Shown in pieces: positions 43,617-53,964 of a stretch of 64,000 nt of DNA. The position numbers were made by a program, and so were the translations under genes. The stretch covers positions 186,001 to 250,000 of the forward strand of contig JADJDP010000002.1 of NCBI GenBank assembly GCA_016702645.1. Direction: 5' to 3'. The first letter of the stretch is position 1. Every line of letters starts with the position of its first letter. The notes beneath the pieces are model-generated. The model was not told where the DNA came from. It searched no databases and saw only the letters and a list, made by a program, of their open reading frames with translations. This stretch comes from Flavobacteriales bacterium. Lineage in GTDB: Bacteria > Bacteroidota > Bacteroidia > Flavobacteriales_F > PHOS-HE28.

Positions 43617-45107
43617 ATGTCCGAGCCGAAGAAAGGTCCGCTGTTCCTCACGAACACGTTGACACGCAAGAAGGAGGAATTCGTTCCGCTGAACCCGCCG
43701 TTCGTTGGATTGTACGTATGCGGCCCCACCGTGTACAGCGATGTACATCTGGGCAACGTACGCAGCTTCACCACCTTCGATGTGCTCTACCGCTGGCTCA
43801 CGCACCTGGGTTACAAAGTGCGGTACGTGCGCAATATCACCGACGTGGGCCACTTGGTGGATGACGTGGATGCCGGTGAGGACAAGATCGCCAAGCGCGC
43901 TCGCTTGGAGCAGTTGGAGCCGATGGAGATCGTGCAGAAGTACACGAACGGCTTCCACGATGTGATGCGGCTCTTCAACTTGAAGAACCCGAGCATCGAG
44001 CCGACAGCCACCGCGCATTTGATCGAACAGATCGGCATGGTGGAGCGCATCGTGAAGAACGGGTACGCTTATGAAGCCAACGGCAGCGTGTACTTCGATG
44101 TGCCGAAGTACGCCGAGAAGTTCGCGTACGGCGAATTGAGCGGAAGGAAGATCGACGAGCTGATGACCAACACGCGCGATACCGAAGGCATGGAGGAGAA
44201 GCGCAGCCCGCTCGATTTCGCCATTTGGAAAAAGGCCGATGCGCATCACCTGATGAAGTGGCCGAGCCCGTGGGGCGAAGGATTCCCGGGCTGGCACCTG
44301 GAGTGCAGCGCCATGAGCACCAAGTACCTCGGGCAGACCTTCGACGTACACGGTGGCGGCATGGACCTGAAATTCCCGCACCACGAATGCGAGATCGCGC
44401 AGAGCGTTGCTGCCGACGGCATTGCACCCGTGCGCTATTGGATGCATGGCAACATGCTCACGGTCAACGGACGCAAGATGGCCAAGAGCGAAGGCAACGG
44501 TTTCACACCGGAGGAACTGCTCACCGGCAACCACAAGTTGTTGGACAAGGGCTACAGCGCCATGACGGTTCGCTTCTTCATGCTGCAGTGCCACTACGCA
44601 AGCACGCTCGATTTCAGCAATGAGGCGATGCAAGCATCAGAGAAGGGGCTGGAGCGCATGATGAAAGCGATCGAGCTTCTTAGCAAGTTGAAACCCGGTG
44701 CAGTGGATGAAGCGGATATCGCTTCGTTGGAGCAGCGGTGCTACGCTGCCATGAACGACGACCTGAACACCCCGGTGATGATCGCCGAGCTGTTCGAGGG
44801 CGTGCGCATCATCAACTCGGTGAACGATGGAAAGCTCGCACTTACGGGGCCTACGATCGAACGACTGAAGCAGCTCTTCGATGCGATGGTCTTCGATGTG
44901 CTGGGATTGAAGAAGGAGGAAGGTGCCCTTCGACAGGCTCAGGGCGACAGTGCAATGGACGGCCTCGTCGGAGAGTTCATCCGCATGCGTGCTGAGGCGA
45001 AGGCGAAGAAGGACTTCGCCGCGAGTGATGCGATCCGTGAAAAGCTCGCTGTGTTGGGTATCGTGCTCAAGGATGGCAAGGAGGGGACCACATGGGAACG
45101 AGCATGA
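43617..45107 (+). CDS. cysS: cysteinyl-tRNA synthetase with a captured palindromic element
   Basis: A 496-residue cytoplasmic class I synthetase. The zinc and HIGH region is [13 protein letters not shown], and the KMSKS-like loop is KMAKSEGN. Zinc-binding ECSAM and HHECEIAQS are also visible. I start at 43617 ([16 protein letters not shown]); the eight upstream in-frame codons overlap the promoter box. Near residue 440 a short insert reads [13 protein letters not shown], encoded by the palindrome at 44925-44945, in a loop before the C-terminal helical domain that ends [14 protein letters not shown]. The enzyme should tolerate it. The gene overlaps the next one by 16 nt. Confidence 0.95.
   Translation: MSEPKKGPLFLTNTLTRKKEEFVPLNPPFVGLYVCGPTVYSDVHLGNVRSFTTFDVLYRWLTHLGYKVRYVRNITDVGHLVDDVDAGEDKIAKRARLEQLEPMEIVQKYTNGFHDVMRLFNLKNPSIEPTATAHLIEQIGMVERIVKNGYAYEANGSVYFDVPKYAEKFAYGELSGRKIDELMTNTRDTEGMEEKRSPLDFAIWKKADAHHLMKWPSPWGEGFPGWHLECSAMSTKYLGQTFDVHGGGMDLKFPHHECEIAQSVAADGIAPVRYWMHGNMLTVNGRKMAKSEGNGFTPEELLTGNHKLLDKGYSAMTVRFFMLQCHYASTLDFSNEAMQASEKGLERMMKAIELLSKLKPGAVDEADIASLEQRCYAAMNDDLNTPVMIAELFEGVRIINSVNDGKLALTGPTIERLKQLFDAMVFDVLGLKKEEGALRQAQGDSAMDGLVGEFIRMRAEAKAKKDFAASDAIREKLAVLGIVLKDGKEGTTWERA
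44925..44945. repeat. short palindromic element inside cysS
   Basis: GCCCT-TCGACAGGCTC-AGGGC, continuing with GACAG. It reads LRQAQGD on the coding strand and LSLSKG on the other. The type (TTCGACAGGCTCAGG) is recalled as a dispersed repeat in many bacterial genomes; only this copy is in the window. Confidence 0.6.
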
Positions 45108-46127
45108 GGTTGCAAGGACGCTCGAACAAAGGCAGTTGGCCATTGCTTTGGTTGCTGCCAGTTGCGATGTTGCTGGTCACCTGCGCACCGGACGAGCCGA
45201 ATAGCGTGAAGGAAGAGGCTCCGGCGCTACCGGCACTTCCACCAACACCTGGTTTCGATCAGGACAGTGCATACGCCTTCGTTCAGAAGCAGGTGGACTT
45301 CGGACCGCGCGTGCCGGGAACGCCCGGGCACAAGGCTTGCGCCGATTGGATGGTGGCGAAGCTGCGGGGTTTTGGTGCCACGGTGATCGAGCAGACCGCC
45401 AGCGTCACTGTGTTCAATGGTCAAAAACTGCCGATGCGGAACATCGTCGCAAGTTGGAACCCTCAAGCCAAGGAGCGAGTGCTGCTCCTGGCACATTATG
45501 ATACGCGCCCCTTCGCCGACAAGGATGATGAACGAACCGGTGAACCCATCCTTGGTGCCAACGATGGAGGAAGCGGTGTGGGGATCCTGCTGGAGATAGC
45601 GCGGCACTTGGCTTTAAAGCAGCACGGCCCTGGAGTGGACATGCTTTTCACGGACGTGGAGGACTACGGTCAACCGAACGGCGCCATGTCAGCGGACGAC
45701 AATAGCATTGCCACATGGGCGCTCGGCTCCCAGTATTTCAGCAAGAACCCGCATGTGGCGAACTACAAAGCGCGCTTCGGCATCCTGCTGGACATGTGCG
45801 GTGCGAAGGATGCCCGCTTCTACCGCGAGGCCATCAGTATGCGGTATGCCCCCCGCCATCGTGGGCCGCATTTGGAAAACAGGTTCAGCCCTCGGTCATG
45901 GCGAACGTTTCGTGGCAGAGACCAAGTATTTCGTGGGCACGGATGACCACTTGGCGATAAACGAACGCCTGCGCATACCGACGGTGGACATCATCGAGTA
46001 CAATGCTGCTACGGGGGCATTTCCACCAAGCTGGCATACGCATGACGATAACATGGACGTGATCGATCGCACCACCCTTGGCGTGGTCGGCAGTACCGTC
46101 ATGGAAGTTGTTTGGCAGGAACGGTGA
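45092..46127 (+). CDS. M28 family glutaminyl-peptide cyclotransferase-like lipoprotein (one frameshift)
   Basis: A 344-residue protein after correction. The N-terminus has a hydrophobic stretch ending in a lipobox (MLLVTCAPDEP), so it should be an anchored lipoprotein. The M28 core is recognisable: LLLAHYDTRPFADKDD, the metal ligand in GANDGGSGVGILLEIAR, DMLFTDVEDYG with the second ligand, and WHTHDDNMDVID with the last. This arrangement is that of glutaminyl cyclase-like members, which form N-terminal pyroglutamate, but an aminopeptidase role is possible. The frame breaks in the six-C run 45849-45854; five C restore MRYAPAIVGRIW. It overlaps cysS and ends 18 nt from a convergent gene. Confidence 0.85.
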
Positions 46128-46145
46128 TACCCGCTTCCTGGTCCT

Positions 46146-47682
46146 TCAGTTGGCCGATGCGGTCACCATGGTCCGCTCACCGGCTGTTCCGGGTGGCAGC
46201 TTGAGCGAGAACACACGTGAACTGCTTTTCACGAGTAGCAGGTTCAGATGATCGGCGCTGCCTTCAACATGGATAGGGCTGCCCGCTTCATCCGTGATGG
46301 TTCCTTCCAGTACCAGCGATCCGCGCGCATCGTGCAAGCTCCAGTGGGCACCGGGTTCAGCACCGTGGACGTACCACACGGCATGGTCCATCGTGCTTGC
46401 TGTGATCGTAGCATCTTGGATCCGCCCGACCGCCACCACATCACTGTATGTAGTGGACCCATCGAGGTCCCGCTCCCGCAGGCGGTAGTAGCTGGTTCCC
46501 TGCAGAGGAGCGCGGTCCACGAATTCGTATTCGCGGGTGGACGAAGAGTGTCCCGCTGCAGCAACGGTGCCCACATCGGTGAAGTAACTGCCGTCCGCAC
46601 TGCGTTCGATGGTGAAAAGCTCGCTACCGGTTTCAGAACCGGTGGTCCAGCGCACGACCACATGATCATCGAGATCGATGGCGCGCAGGTCCACCAGCGC
46701 CACTGGAAGTGTGGCGCAGTTGAGCGCCGTGATCGACAAGGACATGGTATTGGCGATCGGGCACGCATTGTCGGATGCTTGCAACCACAAGAACAAGGGG
46801 AGTAGCGTTTCGTTCCGTGACACCGGGACTCGTTGGTGGAGCACCATCGCATGGGATAACGGAGAACATGAGGTCCCGCATCACCGTGCCTATCAAAACA
46901 CCACCGGGCGTATAGGTGGATACCTCGAAGACCACGACGTAATAACCGGTGATAGTGGGAACAAAACTGATCTGGCCGGTGACCGTGTTGAAGTTCAGCC
47001 CGGGAATGGGGGCCGAGCCACTGTAGCCCGGTTGGTAGGTAACGTCCGTTGGTGTAGGCGAACCAAAGCGTGCGGTGATCAACGCGAAGCTCATGAGGTT
47101 GCCTTCCGGATCACTGACGCCCGGGTTGTACGCCACCATTTCGTTCACGCACACATAGGGGATGCCACTATCCACGAAAATGGGTGAATCGTCGCAGATG
47201 CCGCTCAGGTTGTTCAGCGTCGCAACGGCGTACGTGCCCGGTGCCAGCATGACGTTCACGGTGTTGTTGCGGCAGCAGGTGTACCATTCCACGCTCCACT
47301 TGTTGCAGGGGGAAAGGAATAGGGTCGTTTGGAAGCGGTATTTGCGGAAGCTCGGTAGCGTGCCGCCGTTGCATGCGCTGTTTGCCAATTGGGATGGGCA
47401 CAACGGGGATACTTCGATGACCGATACCGGATTGAGGTTCGTCATCGAAAAGGAGACCCCGCAATCGTTCGAGAAGTGGAGACTGTGCGGCGTAATGGGC
47501 ACGCCGGCACAATTCAGGTAAAGGTCCAAGGAGAATCGATACTGGCTTGCGCCTAAACACTCGTAGGTGATGCTTGCACCGGCGAAGTGATCACCGCGCG
47601 TGTTACCCGCCAAGCCAAGCAGCAGGGCCAAGATCACAACCCGGAATTGGCGGGTCGCGGGGCGGTTTGTTCCGGGTACCAT
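46146..47682 (-). CDS. secreted multidomain protein with probable T9SS C-terminus (one frameshift)
   Basis: About 511 residues after correction. The N-terminus (MVPGTNRPATRQF, hydrophobic VVILALLLGLAGNTRG) is a signal peptide, followed by a domain opening DHFAGASITYECLGASQYRF and a cadherin/Ig-like region (YNPGVSDPEGNLMSFALITA, TGQISFVPTITGYYVV) seen in large Bacteroidota surface proteins. The second part holds a fibronectin-like segment (VVVRWTTGSETGSELFTIER, GTSYYRLRERDLDGST) and a C-terminal sorting-like end. The frame breaks around the GGGG run 46797-46800 (one extra base), which on correction reads NATPLFLWLQASDNACPI. Function is unknown. It is followed by a convergent gene. Confidence 0.7.
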
Positions 47683-47778
47683 GGTATCCCGTTGGGAGAG
47701 GGCCTAAGACTTCGTCAAGTAAATATAGGGTCACGGCGACAACGCCGAGCCTCACGGAAGACGTGTTTTCAGGCAAAA

Positions 47779-47813
47779 GGAAGCCCCTCGACCACCTTGA
47801 TCGAGGGGCTTCC
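47779..47813 (-). terminator. terminator of the FG-GAP/UnbV gene
   Basis: GGAAGCCCCTCGA and TCGAGGGGCTTCC form a 13-bp perfect stem with a 9-nt loop. On the minus strand it is followed by TTTTGCC and lies 23 nt past the stop codon. Confidence 0.8.
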
Positions 47814-47836
47814 TACTGGAACTTTTCCGGGAAGTT

Positions 47837-49831
47837 CTACTCCTTGGTGAAGCGTTCCTGAAACCGTTCCCCACCCAGCAGGATCTGCAGGAAGTAGACA
47901 CCTCGGGCCAGTTTGCTCACATCCAATCTTCCGTCAGACACAGTGGTTTGTAACACTTGCTGACCGCTCACATCGAAGATGGTGGCGACTGCCATTGTTT
48001 CAAGGGCCCGGCCCATGGTGAGTGTTCCCGTGGCGGGATTGGGGAACAAATTCAAACCGGGCGATCCTGCCTCAGCAACTTCAGTGGAAAAGCTCTCCAC
48101 GACGGACAGGGTGGTGTTGATCGGAGGATCTTCGACCACGTCAACCGTGCCGCTGGGCCAATAGATTGTAACGATCTCCACTTCCGTATCGGTGCCGATC
48201 CCGAAATGGGCGTTCAACGTGCTCATGTAACGGAACCCATCACCACTCCGGATCTCGCGGATCTGTGTTCCCATTGCGCTCTCGATCTTCACACGCGCCC
48301 CGATCCCATTGAGGTTGCTCGCCGTTCCGGTGCAGTTGATCTTCAACCAGTTGTTGTCGTTCCCGGCGTTCATGTACGCAGAGTTCCCGTTGAGTATGTC
48401 CAGGAAGCCGTCGTTGTTCAGGTCTCCGATCGGGCCATTGGTCGGTGTGATGTCCGTTACGGTGAACGTCATGTCGCCATTGTTCATGCTCAGCATGTTG
48501 CCGCCGAGGATGTCCAAGTAGCCGTCATTGTCGAAATCGTGTGTGGTCCACTCGATACTCGCGCCGACGAAGACGTCGAAGCCGCTGCCAGCGGTAACGT
48601 TCGTGAACGTGCCGTCGCCATCGTTCAGCATCAGCTTGTGCGCGCCACTGGAACTGGTCCCGACGAGCACGTCCATGTGCGCATCGTTGTTGAAATCGCC
48701 CCAGGCACTGCTCCAACTCTGTTGCCCATCGGCGAAGCCCAATGGACCGGCGATATTGGTGAAGGTGCCATCGCCATTGTTCCGGTATAGGATGTCCACC
48801 GCGTCGCAGCCGCATTTGGCAACGAAGAGATCCTGGTCCTGATCACCGTCGAAATCCACCCAAATGCTGCCGTAGTTGCCACAGGTTTCGCCCAACCCAC
48901 CCTGGTTGTATGCCAGCCCGCCATTGCCATCGCTCATGTAGTAAACGTTGGCGTCCACGTCATGGCAAACGAAGGCGTCCAGGTTACCGTCGGCATTGAT
49001 GTCCACGAAGTTGCTGCGCTGGCTGAAAACGTATTCCGGGCCGCTCAGTTCAGTGTACGCCGTTGCCGTGGCGTTGGCGACCATGAAGGTGACCCCGCTC
49101 CCGCTACCATAGAGCAGGTCGTTGCGTCCATTGTTGTCGATATCGCCAACGGCCATGCTCCAGGAAGGGGTGTAGTTCGCCGTGGGTGTGGTCACGTCCG
49201 TGTTCACGAAACCGCCACCCACCTGCTGTGCGCTCACGCGTATGCTGTTCGCCGTGACGGATACGACGTCGTCGAGGTGGTCACCGGTCATGTCCACCAC
49301 GGCAGCGGTGCCATTGATCGGTACCGCTACCGGCGAAAAGACGATCCCCTGCTCTGGTCCGGGAGGATCCACGGGATCCGTGATCGTATCGCCTTCGATC
49401 AATTGGAAGGTGAAACCTGCAGCGCTCCAGCTATCATCGAATACGATGTGGTAGGTGGTGAGTGCTGAAACGTTGAACGAATCGACGGAGAGGAATCCGT
49501 TGCCGATGTTGCCACCATCATCATCGCCTCCCACACAAACCAACGCGCCGCACGTGCCGGAGTATACGTGGAAACGTGTATCACCACCGGTATTGGCCGC
49601 GAGATCCGTTGTAATGGTAAGACCGAGGTTGGACGTAGGGGTGTAGGTGTACCACTCGGCATTGGTGGCCAAGGGACCACTTGTGGCACAGAGCGGAGCG
49701 CTCACCTGTGTACCGTCCACGGCAGAGATGGAGTACGTACCAGCGATGATGGGCAGCGCATTGGCACAATCGTCCTGTGCGTGTACGCCGATGACGGTCA
49801 ATGCGAGGAAGAGCGTAGCTGTCTTTTTCAT
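47837..49831 (-). CDS. secreted FG-GAP/VCBS repeat protein with UnbV domain and type A T9SS sorting domain
   Basis: A 664-residue exported protein. A signal peptide (MKKTATLFLALTVIGVHAQ) precedes a Cys-containing N-terminal domain (DDCANALPIIAG). A seven-bladed-type FG-GAP region follows with repeated calcium-binding-like D-x-D/N-x-D motifs (DIDNNGRNDLL, DINADGNLDAF, DFDGDQDQDLF, DFNNDAHMDVL, DFDNDGYLDIL, DLNNDGFLDIL). Then comes an ASPIC/UnbV domain (NWLKINCTGTASNLNGIGAR, IYWPSGTVDVVED) and a type A sorting domain (LNLFPNPATGTLTM, IFDVSGQQVL, GVYFLQILLGG). Such proteins are surface or extracellular, but no substrate is known. A strong terminator follows. Confidence 0.9.
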   Translation of the reverse strand: MKKTATLFLALTVIGVHAQDDCANALPIIAGTYSISAVDGTQVSAPLCATSGPLATNAEWYTYTPTSNLGLTITTDLAANTGGDTRFHVYSGTCGALVCVGGDDDGGNIGNGFLSVDSFNVSALTTYHIVFDDSWSAAGFTFQLIEGDTITDPVDPPGPEQGIVFSPVAVPINGTAAVVDMTGDHLDDVVSVTANSIRVSAQQVGGGFVNTDVTTPTANYTPSWSMAVGDIDNNGRNDLLYGSGSGVTFMVANATATAYTELSGPEYVFSQRSNFVDINADGNLDAFVCHDVDANVYYMSDGNGGLAYNQGGLGETCGNYGSIWVDFDGDQDQDLFVAKCGCDAVDILYRNNGDGTFTNIAGPLGFADGQQSWSSAWGDFNNDAHMDVLVGTSSSGAHKLMLNDGDGTFTNVTAGSGFDVFVGASIEWTTHDFDNDGYLDILGGNMLSMNNGDMTFTVTDITPTNGPIGDLNNDGFLDILNGNSAYMNAGNDNNWLKINCTGTASNLNGIGARVKIESAMGTQIREIRSGDGFRYMSTLNAHFGIGTDTEVEIVTIYWPSGTVDVVEDPPINTTLSVVESFSTEVAEAGSPGLNLFPNPATGTLTMGRALETMAVATIFDVSGQQVLQTTVSDGRLDVSKLARGVYFLQILLGGERFQERFTKE

Positions 49832-49847
49832 GTCGCTTGGTTCAAGT

Positions 49848-50951
49848 TCAATCGCAGGGTGGAGAGAGTGTATTTATCCATTCAGTGAAGAGGTCCACGG
49901 CTTCTTGGTGAACGAGCGTGCGCCCAAGGAGCGGCATGCGCACATCCTCTGCCGTGGAGGTCAGACGGTGGTAAAGCATGGAGCGGTTGGTGTTACCGGC
50001 GGAAACGATGTAGATGTAGCTCGGATCGATCAGGTCTTCGGGTGGGACACACACACCCAAGTTCACCACATCGCTCGATTCGTGCCAGGCGAAACGCATC
50101 GGCCGGTAATCGCAATGACGACCCTCACCATGGCAATGTGCACAGTTCATGTCCACATAGGCGCGCACCCGATCGGTAAGTGTCTCGGCTGGATCGTCCC
50201 ACCTCACGGTGGTGGCAATGCTGCCCGGGTATCCACCTTGGAGGTAGCCCATCTCTGCCCACTTTGCCAATTGGTTCGAGCTACCGGAAGAGTAGTCGTA
50301 TGTCCTGTTCAGGTTCTGGGGCTTCGGACCTATCGGGGTATCCACGCCGCTGATCTTGTGGCAGGTGTGGCATTCCGCTGCTGCGGGGATCCTGTAGTCC
50401 ACATGGCGGGTAACACCGAGCTCGTCCACCCAATCCAAGGGGGTGATGCTGCCGTTCAGGTCGAAGTAGGCCTCGGTCTGTTCCTGGTTCCAGCGGTAAT
50501 CCGCGAATTCCCACGCCCCGTTCCGCTTGAACAGGATCCGCGTCTCCATGATGCGGCGATCGTTCTGCGGCAGCACATTGTCGTAGTAGAAGTTCTTGAT
50601 CAGCACAGCACCGTCGGGAAAGTCCAAGATGGACATATCATCCACATACTGCGCCGCCGCTCCATTGGCGATCCAGATGAAGCGCTTCTTGTGCGCGTAG
50701 TCGCTGAAGAGGGGTGTGATCACATCGTAGGGAAGAACACCCTCCACCGGTTCCAGGTCGGCCATGGGCCCGGCGTAGAAGTTGTACGTGCTCAGCAAAG
50801 GATAAGGCACGGCGGTCATGTCGAAGACCACGGCAGAGGTGTCGTTCGCCGGGGTATCCGGTACGACCGGCGCGATCAGCTCCTCCGGGTCGTGGGTGCA
50901 GGAGATGAAAACAGCCATCACCAGGATGATCAACAGCAGTACCTTCTTCAT
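49848..50951 (-). CDS. lipoprotein with two CxxCH haem-type motifs (HNE_0200-like family)
   Basis: A 367-residue predicted lipoprotein: MKKVLLLIILVMAVFISC ends in a lipobox. Two CxxCH motifs are present, AECHTCHKISG (about residue 212) and MNCAHCHGEG (about residue 273), as expected for covalent c-type haem. The remaining sequence (TPLFSDYAHKKRFIWIANG, FPDGAVLIKNFYY, RILFKRNGAWEFADYRWN) matches the conserved hypothetical family typified by HNE_0200, often found with copper- or redox-related genes. The role is unknown; electron transfer is an inference. The start is preceded by a TACTTTCGC box and lies back to back with polA. Confidence 0.82.
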   Translation of the reverse strand: MKKVLLLIILVMAVFISCTHDPEELIAPVVPDTPANDTSAVVFDMTAVPYPLLSTYNFYAGPMADLEPVEGVLPYDVITPLFSDYAHKKRFIWIANGAAAQYVDDMSILDFPDGAVLIKNFYYDNVLPQNDRRIMETRILFKRNGAWEFADYRWNQEQTEAYFDLNGSITPLDWVDELGVTRHVDYRIPAAAECHTCHKISGVDTPIGPKPQNLNRTYDYSSGSSNQLAKWAEMGYLQGGYPGSIATTVRWDDPAETLTDRVRAYVDMNCAHCHGEGRHCDYRPMRFAWHESSDVVNLGVCVPPEDLIDPSYIYIVSAGNTNRSMLYHRLTSTAEDVRMPLLGRTLVHQEAVDLFTEWINTLSPPCD

Positions 50952-50971
50952 TCCAACGTGCGTGCGGGGTA

Positions 50972-50980
50972 GCGAAAGTA
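50972..50980 (-). promoter_or_regulatory. putative -7 promoter box of the CxxCH lipoprotein gene
   Basis: TACTTTCGC on the minus strand, 20 nt before the ATG at 50951. Confidence 0.4.
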
Positions 50981-51061
50981 GACCGATGACGCGGGTAGGA
51001 GCGTATGGCGTTGCTTACCGGGCTTGCTATCCTGAGCTCATGGGGGCCGTGGGTCGCTGGC

Positions 51062-51070
51062 TACCTTGCC
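51062..51070 (+). promoter_or_regulatory. putative -7 promoter box of polA, predicted leaderless
   Basis: TACCTTGCC followed by GCC and the ATG at 51074, the same 9 + 3 spacing seen at trhO and the epimerase gene. Confidence 0.4.
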
Positions 51071-51073
51071 GCC

Positions 51074-53917
51074 ATGTCCGAGCAAGCCCCAGACAAACGC
51101 TTATTCCTTCTCGACGCGTTCGCGCTCATCTACCGTGCCTACTTCAGTTTCATTCGCGCGCCGCGGGTCAATAGCAAGGGTTTCAACACGAGCGCGGCCT
51201 TCGGTTTCACAACCACATTGCTCGACCTGATCAGACGGGAGAAGCCCACCCACATCGCGGTGGTATTCGACACGGCAGCGCCCACCGAGCGCCACGAGAC
51301 ACTCCTCGATTACAAGGCCAATCGGGAGGAGATGCCTGACGATATCCGCAGCAACATCCCTTACATCCGGCGCATCATCGAAAGCATGAACATCCCCATC
51401 CTTGAGAGCGACGGCTACGAGGCGGATGACGTGATCGGCACGCTGGCCAAGAAAGCAGAGGCGGAAGGCTACACCACATACATGGTGACGCCCGACAAGG
51501 ATTTCGGGCAATTGGTGAGCGAGCGGATCATCATGTACAAGCCCGGTCGGGGTGGTGATCCACCGGAGAAGCTCGGTCCCAAGGAGATCTGCGAGCGCTG
51601 GGGCGGGCTCACCAGTCCGGAGCAGGTGAAGGACATCCTCGGCCTCATGGGCGATGCAGTGGACAACATCCCGGGCATCCCGGGCATTGGTGAGAAGACC
51701 GCAATGAAGTTGGTGCAGCAGTTCGGGAGCCTCGAAGGCGTGATCGATGGCGCGGAACAGTTGAAGGGCAAGCAGAAGGAGAACGTGATCGCCTTCGCGG
51801 AGCAAGGGCTCATGAGCAAGATGCTCGCGACGATCAACATCCATGCGCCCGTGGAGCTCGATCACGATGCGTTGCACCTCGATCCACCCGACGCGGCGAA
51901 AGTGCTCGAGGTCTTCAGCGAGCTGGAGTTCAAGAACCTCACGAACAAAGTGCTCGGGGCCGATGGCCCCGGGGCTGTTGCTCCGGAAACGAAAGGAGAG
52001 AAGGTCCCCGCGGCGCGTGCACCATCAGGCCAGGTGGATCTCTTCGGCGCCACAGTGGACGACGCGGGCAACGTGGAACTGAAGGAGTTCGCCAACATCG
52101 ACACGGTGCCGCACCGCTACCTCTTGGAGGACACGAGCGAGAAGATGTACATGCTCGCGGCGCAGTTGAAGAAGCAGCCGCGCTTCTGTTTCGACACGGA
52201 AACGACGGGAACGGATGAGCGTACCGCAGAGCTCGTCGGACTTGCGTTCAGTTGGAAGGCGCACGAAGGTTACTACGTGCCTGTTCCGGAGGACCGGACC
52301 GAAGCCCAGCGTATCGTGGACATTTTCAAGCCCATTCTGGAGAACGAGGCCATCGGCAAGGTGGCGCAGAACGCCAAGTACGATATCCGCGTTCTGGCCA
52401 ACTACGGCGTGGAGGTGAAGGGGCCCCTCTTCGACACCATGGTGGCCCACTACCTGCTCAAGCCCGATCAGCAGAAGCACGGCATGGACTACCTCAGTGA
52501 GTCCTACCTCAGCTATCGTCCCGTGGGCATCGAAGCGCTGATCGGTGAGAAAGGGCGGGGCAAGGTTCAGCGGAGCATGCGGGATGCTGACATCAATGCC
52601 GTGAAGGAGTACAGCGCGGAGGATGCCGACATCACATGGCAACTCGCCGAGAAGTTCGCCCCGCTGCTGGAACAGGATGAGGTCACCTCACTGTTCCAAG
52701 AGGTGGAAATGCCGCTTGTGCACGTGCTCGCGGCCATGGAGACCGAAGGCATACGCATCGACATTCCCGCATTGCAACAGTTCAGCGAAGAACTCGGCAC
52801 GGAGATCCTCAAGCTCCAGGAGGAGATACACCGGACTTGTGGTGTGCCCTTCAACATCGATAGCCCCAAACAGCTTGGCGATGTGCTTTTCGAGACGTTG
52901 AAGCTAGGCGGTGATAGGATCAAGAAGACCGCCAAGACGGGTCAGTACCAGACGAGCGAGGACATCCTGCAGGAACTCAGCAACTCGCACCCCGCGATCC
53001 CGCTCATACTCGACTACCGCAGCCTTCGCAAGCTGAAAGGAACGTACGTGGATACGCTGCCGGAAGCCGCCGACCCGAAGACGCACCGCGTACACACCAG
53101 CTACTTGCAAACCGTGGCTGCCACCGGTCGCCTCGCGAGCAACGACCCCAACCTGCAGAACATTCCCATTCGCACGGAGAAAGGCAGGGAGATCCGAAAG
53201 GCCTTTGTGCCGCGGGATGCGGATCACCGATTGCTCAGCGCGGACTACTCACAGATCGAACTGCGCATCATCGCGCACATGAGCGGTGACCACAACATGC
53301 AGGAAGCCTTCCGCCATGGGCTCGACATCCATGCCGCCACGGCCGCCAAGGTCTTCAACGTGGACATCACCGCTGTTTCACGCGAGCAGCGCAGCAAGGC
53401 CAAGGCCGTCAACTTCGGCATCGCCTACGGTCAGGGGGCGTTCGGTCTTTCACAGAACCTGGGCATCCCGCGCGCAGAGGCGAAACAGATCATCGACGAT
53501 TACTTCCCGCAGTGCCCCGGTGTGCGCAACTAAATGGATGAGATGATAGGCTACTGCCGTACCAACGGTTACATAAAGACCCTGATGGGCCGTCGACGTT
53601 ACCTGCCTGACATCACCAGTGGCAACAACACCGTGCGAGCGCAGGCCGAGCGTGTGGCGATCAATGCGCCGATGCAGGGAACTGCGGCGGACATCATAAA
53701 GGTGGCCATGGTCAACATCCACCGCGAATTGAAGCAGCGCAGGATGAGAAGCAAGTTGCTCCTCCAAGTGCACGACGAACTCGTCTTCGACGCGCACAAC
53801 GATGAAGCGGAGGACCTGAAAGGGCTTGTTCGTGATCGGATGGAGGGTGCCATGCAATTGGCCGTGCCGCTTGTTGTTGACATGGCGCTGGGGAAAAACT
53901 GGTTGGAAGCGCACTGA
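51074..53917 (+). CDS. polA: DNA polymerase I (interrupted by an in-frame stop)
   Basis: A 947-residue repair and Okazaki-fragment polymerase. The N-terminal 5'-3' exonuclease domain (about 8-290; LFLLDAFALIYRAYF, GYEADDVIGTLA, IPGIPGIGEKTA) is followed by a 3'-5' exonuclease domain that keeps the catalytic FDTETTGTD, and a polymerase domain with LSADYSQIELRIIAHMSGD and KAVNFGIAYGQGAFGLS. A TAA at 53531-53533 replaces the tyrosine expected in PGVRN-Y-MDEM. The remaining 127 residues, including APMQGTAADIIK and motif C (QVHDELVFD), continue in the same frame. A literal stop would remove motif C and abolish polymerase activity. A base error (TAC or TAT to TAA) is more likely than recoding. I start at 51074 after the promoter box. 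Confidence 0.93.
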
Positions 53918-53964
53918 TCCCCGTGGGTTTGTAGGGAACCTTTGAAGCGTTCCTCCACAACCCC

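Noticed and set aside
53531..53533. TAA in polA read as tyrosine (recoding)
   Set aside because: TAA is used as the stop of at least one other gene here (DUF2723 gene, 24875-24877), so the code is standard.
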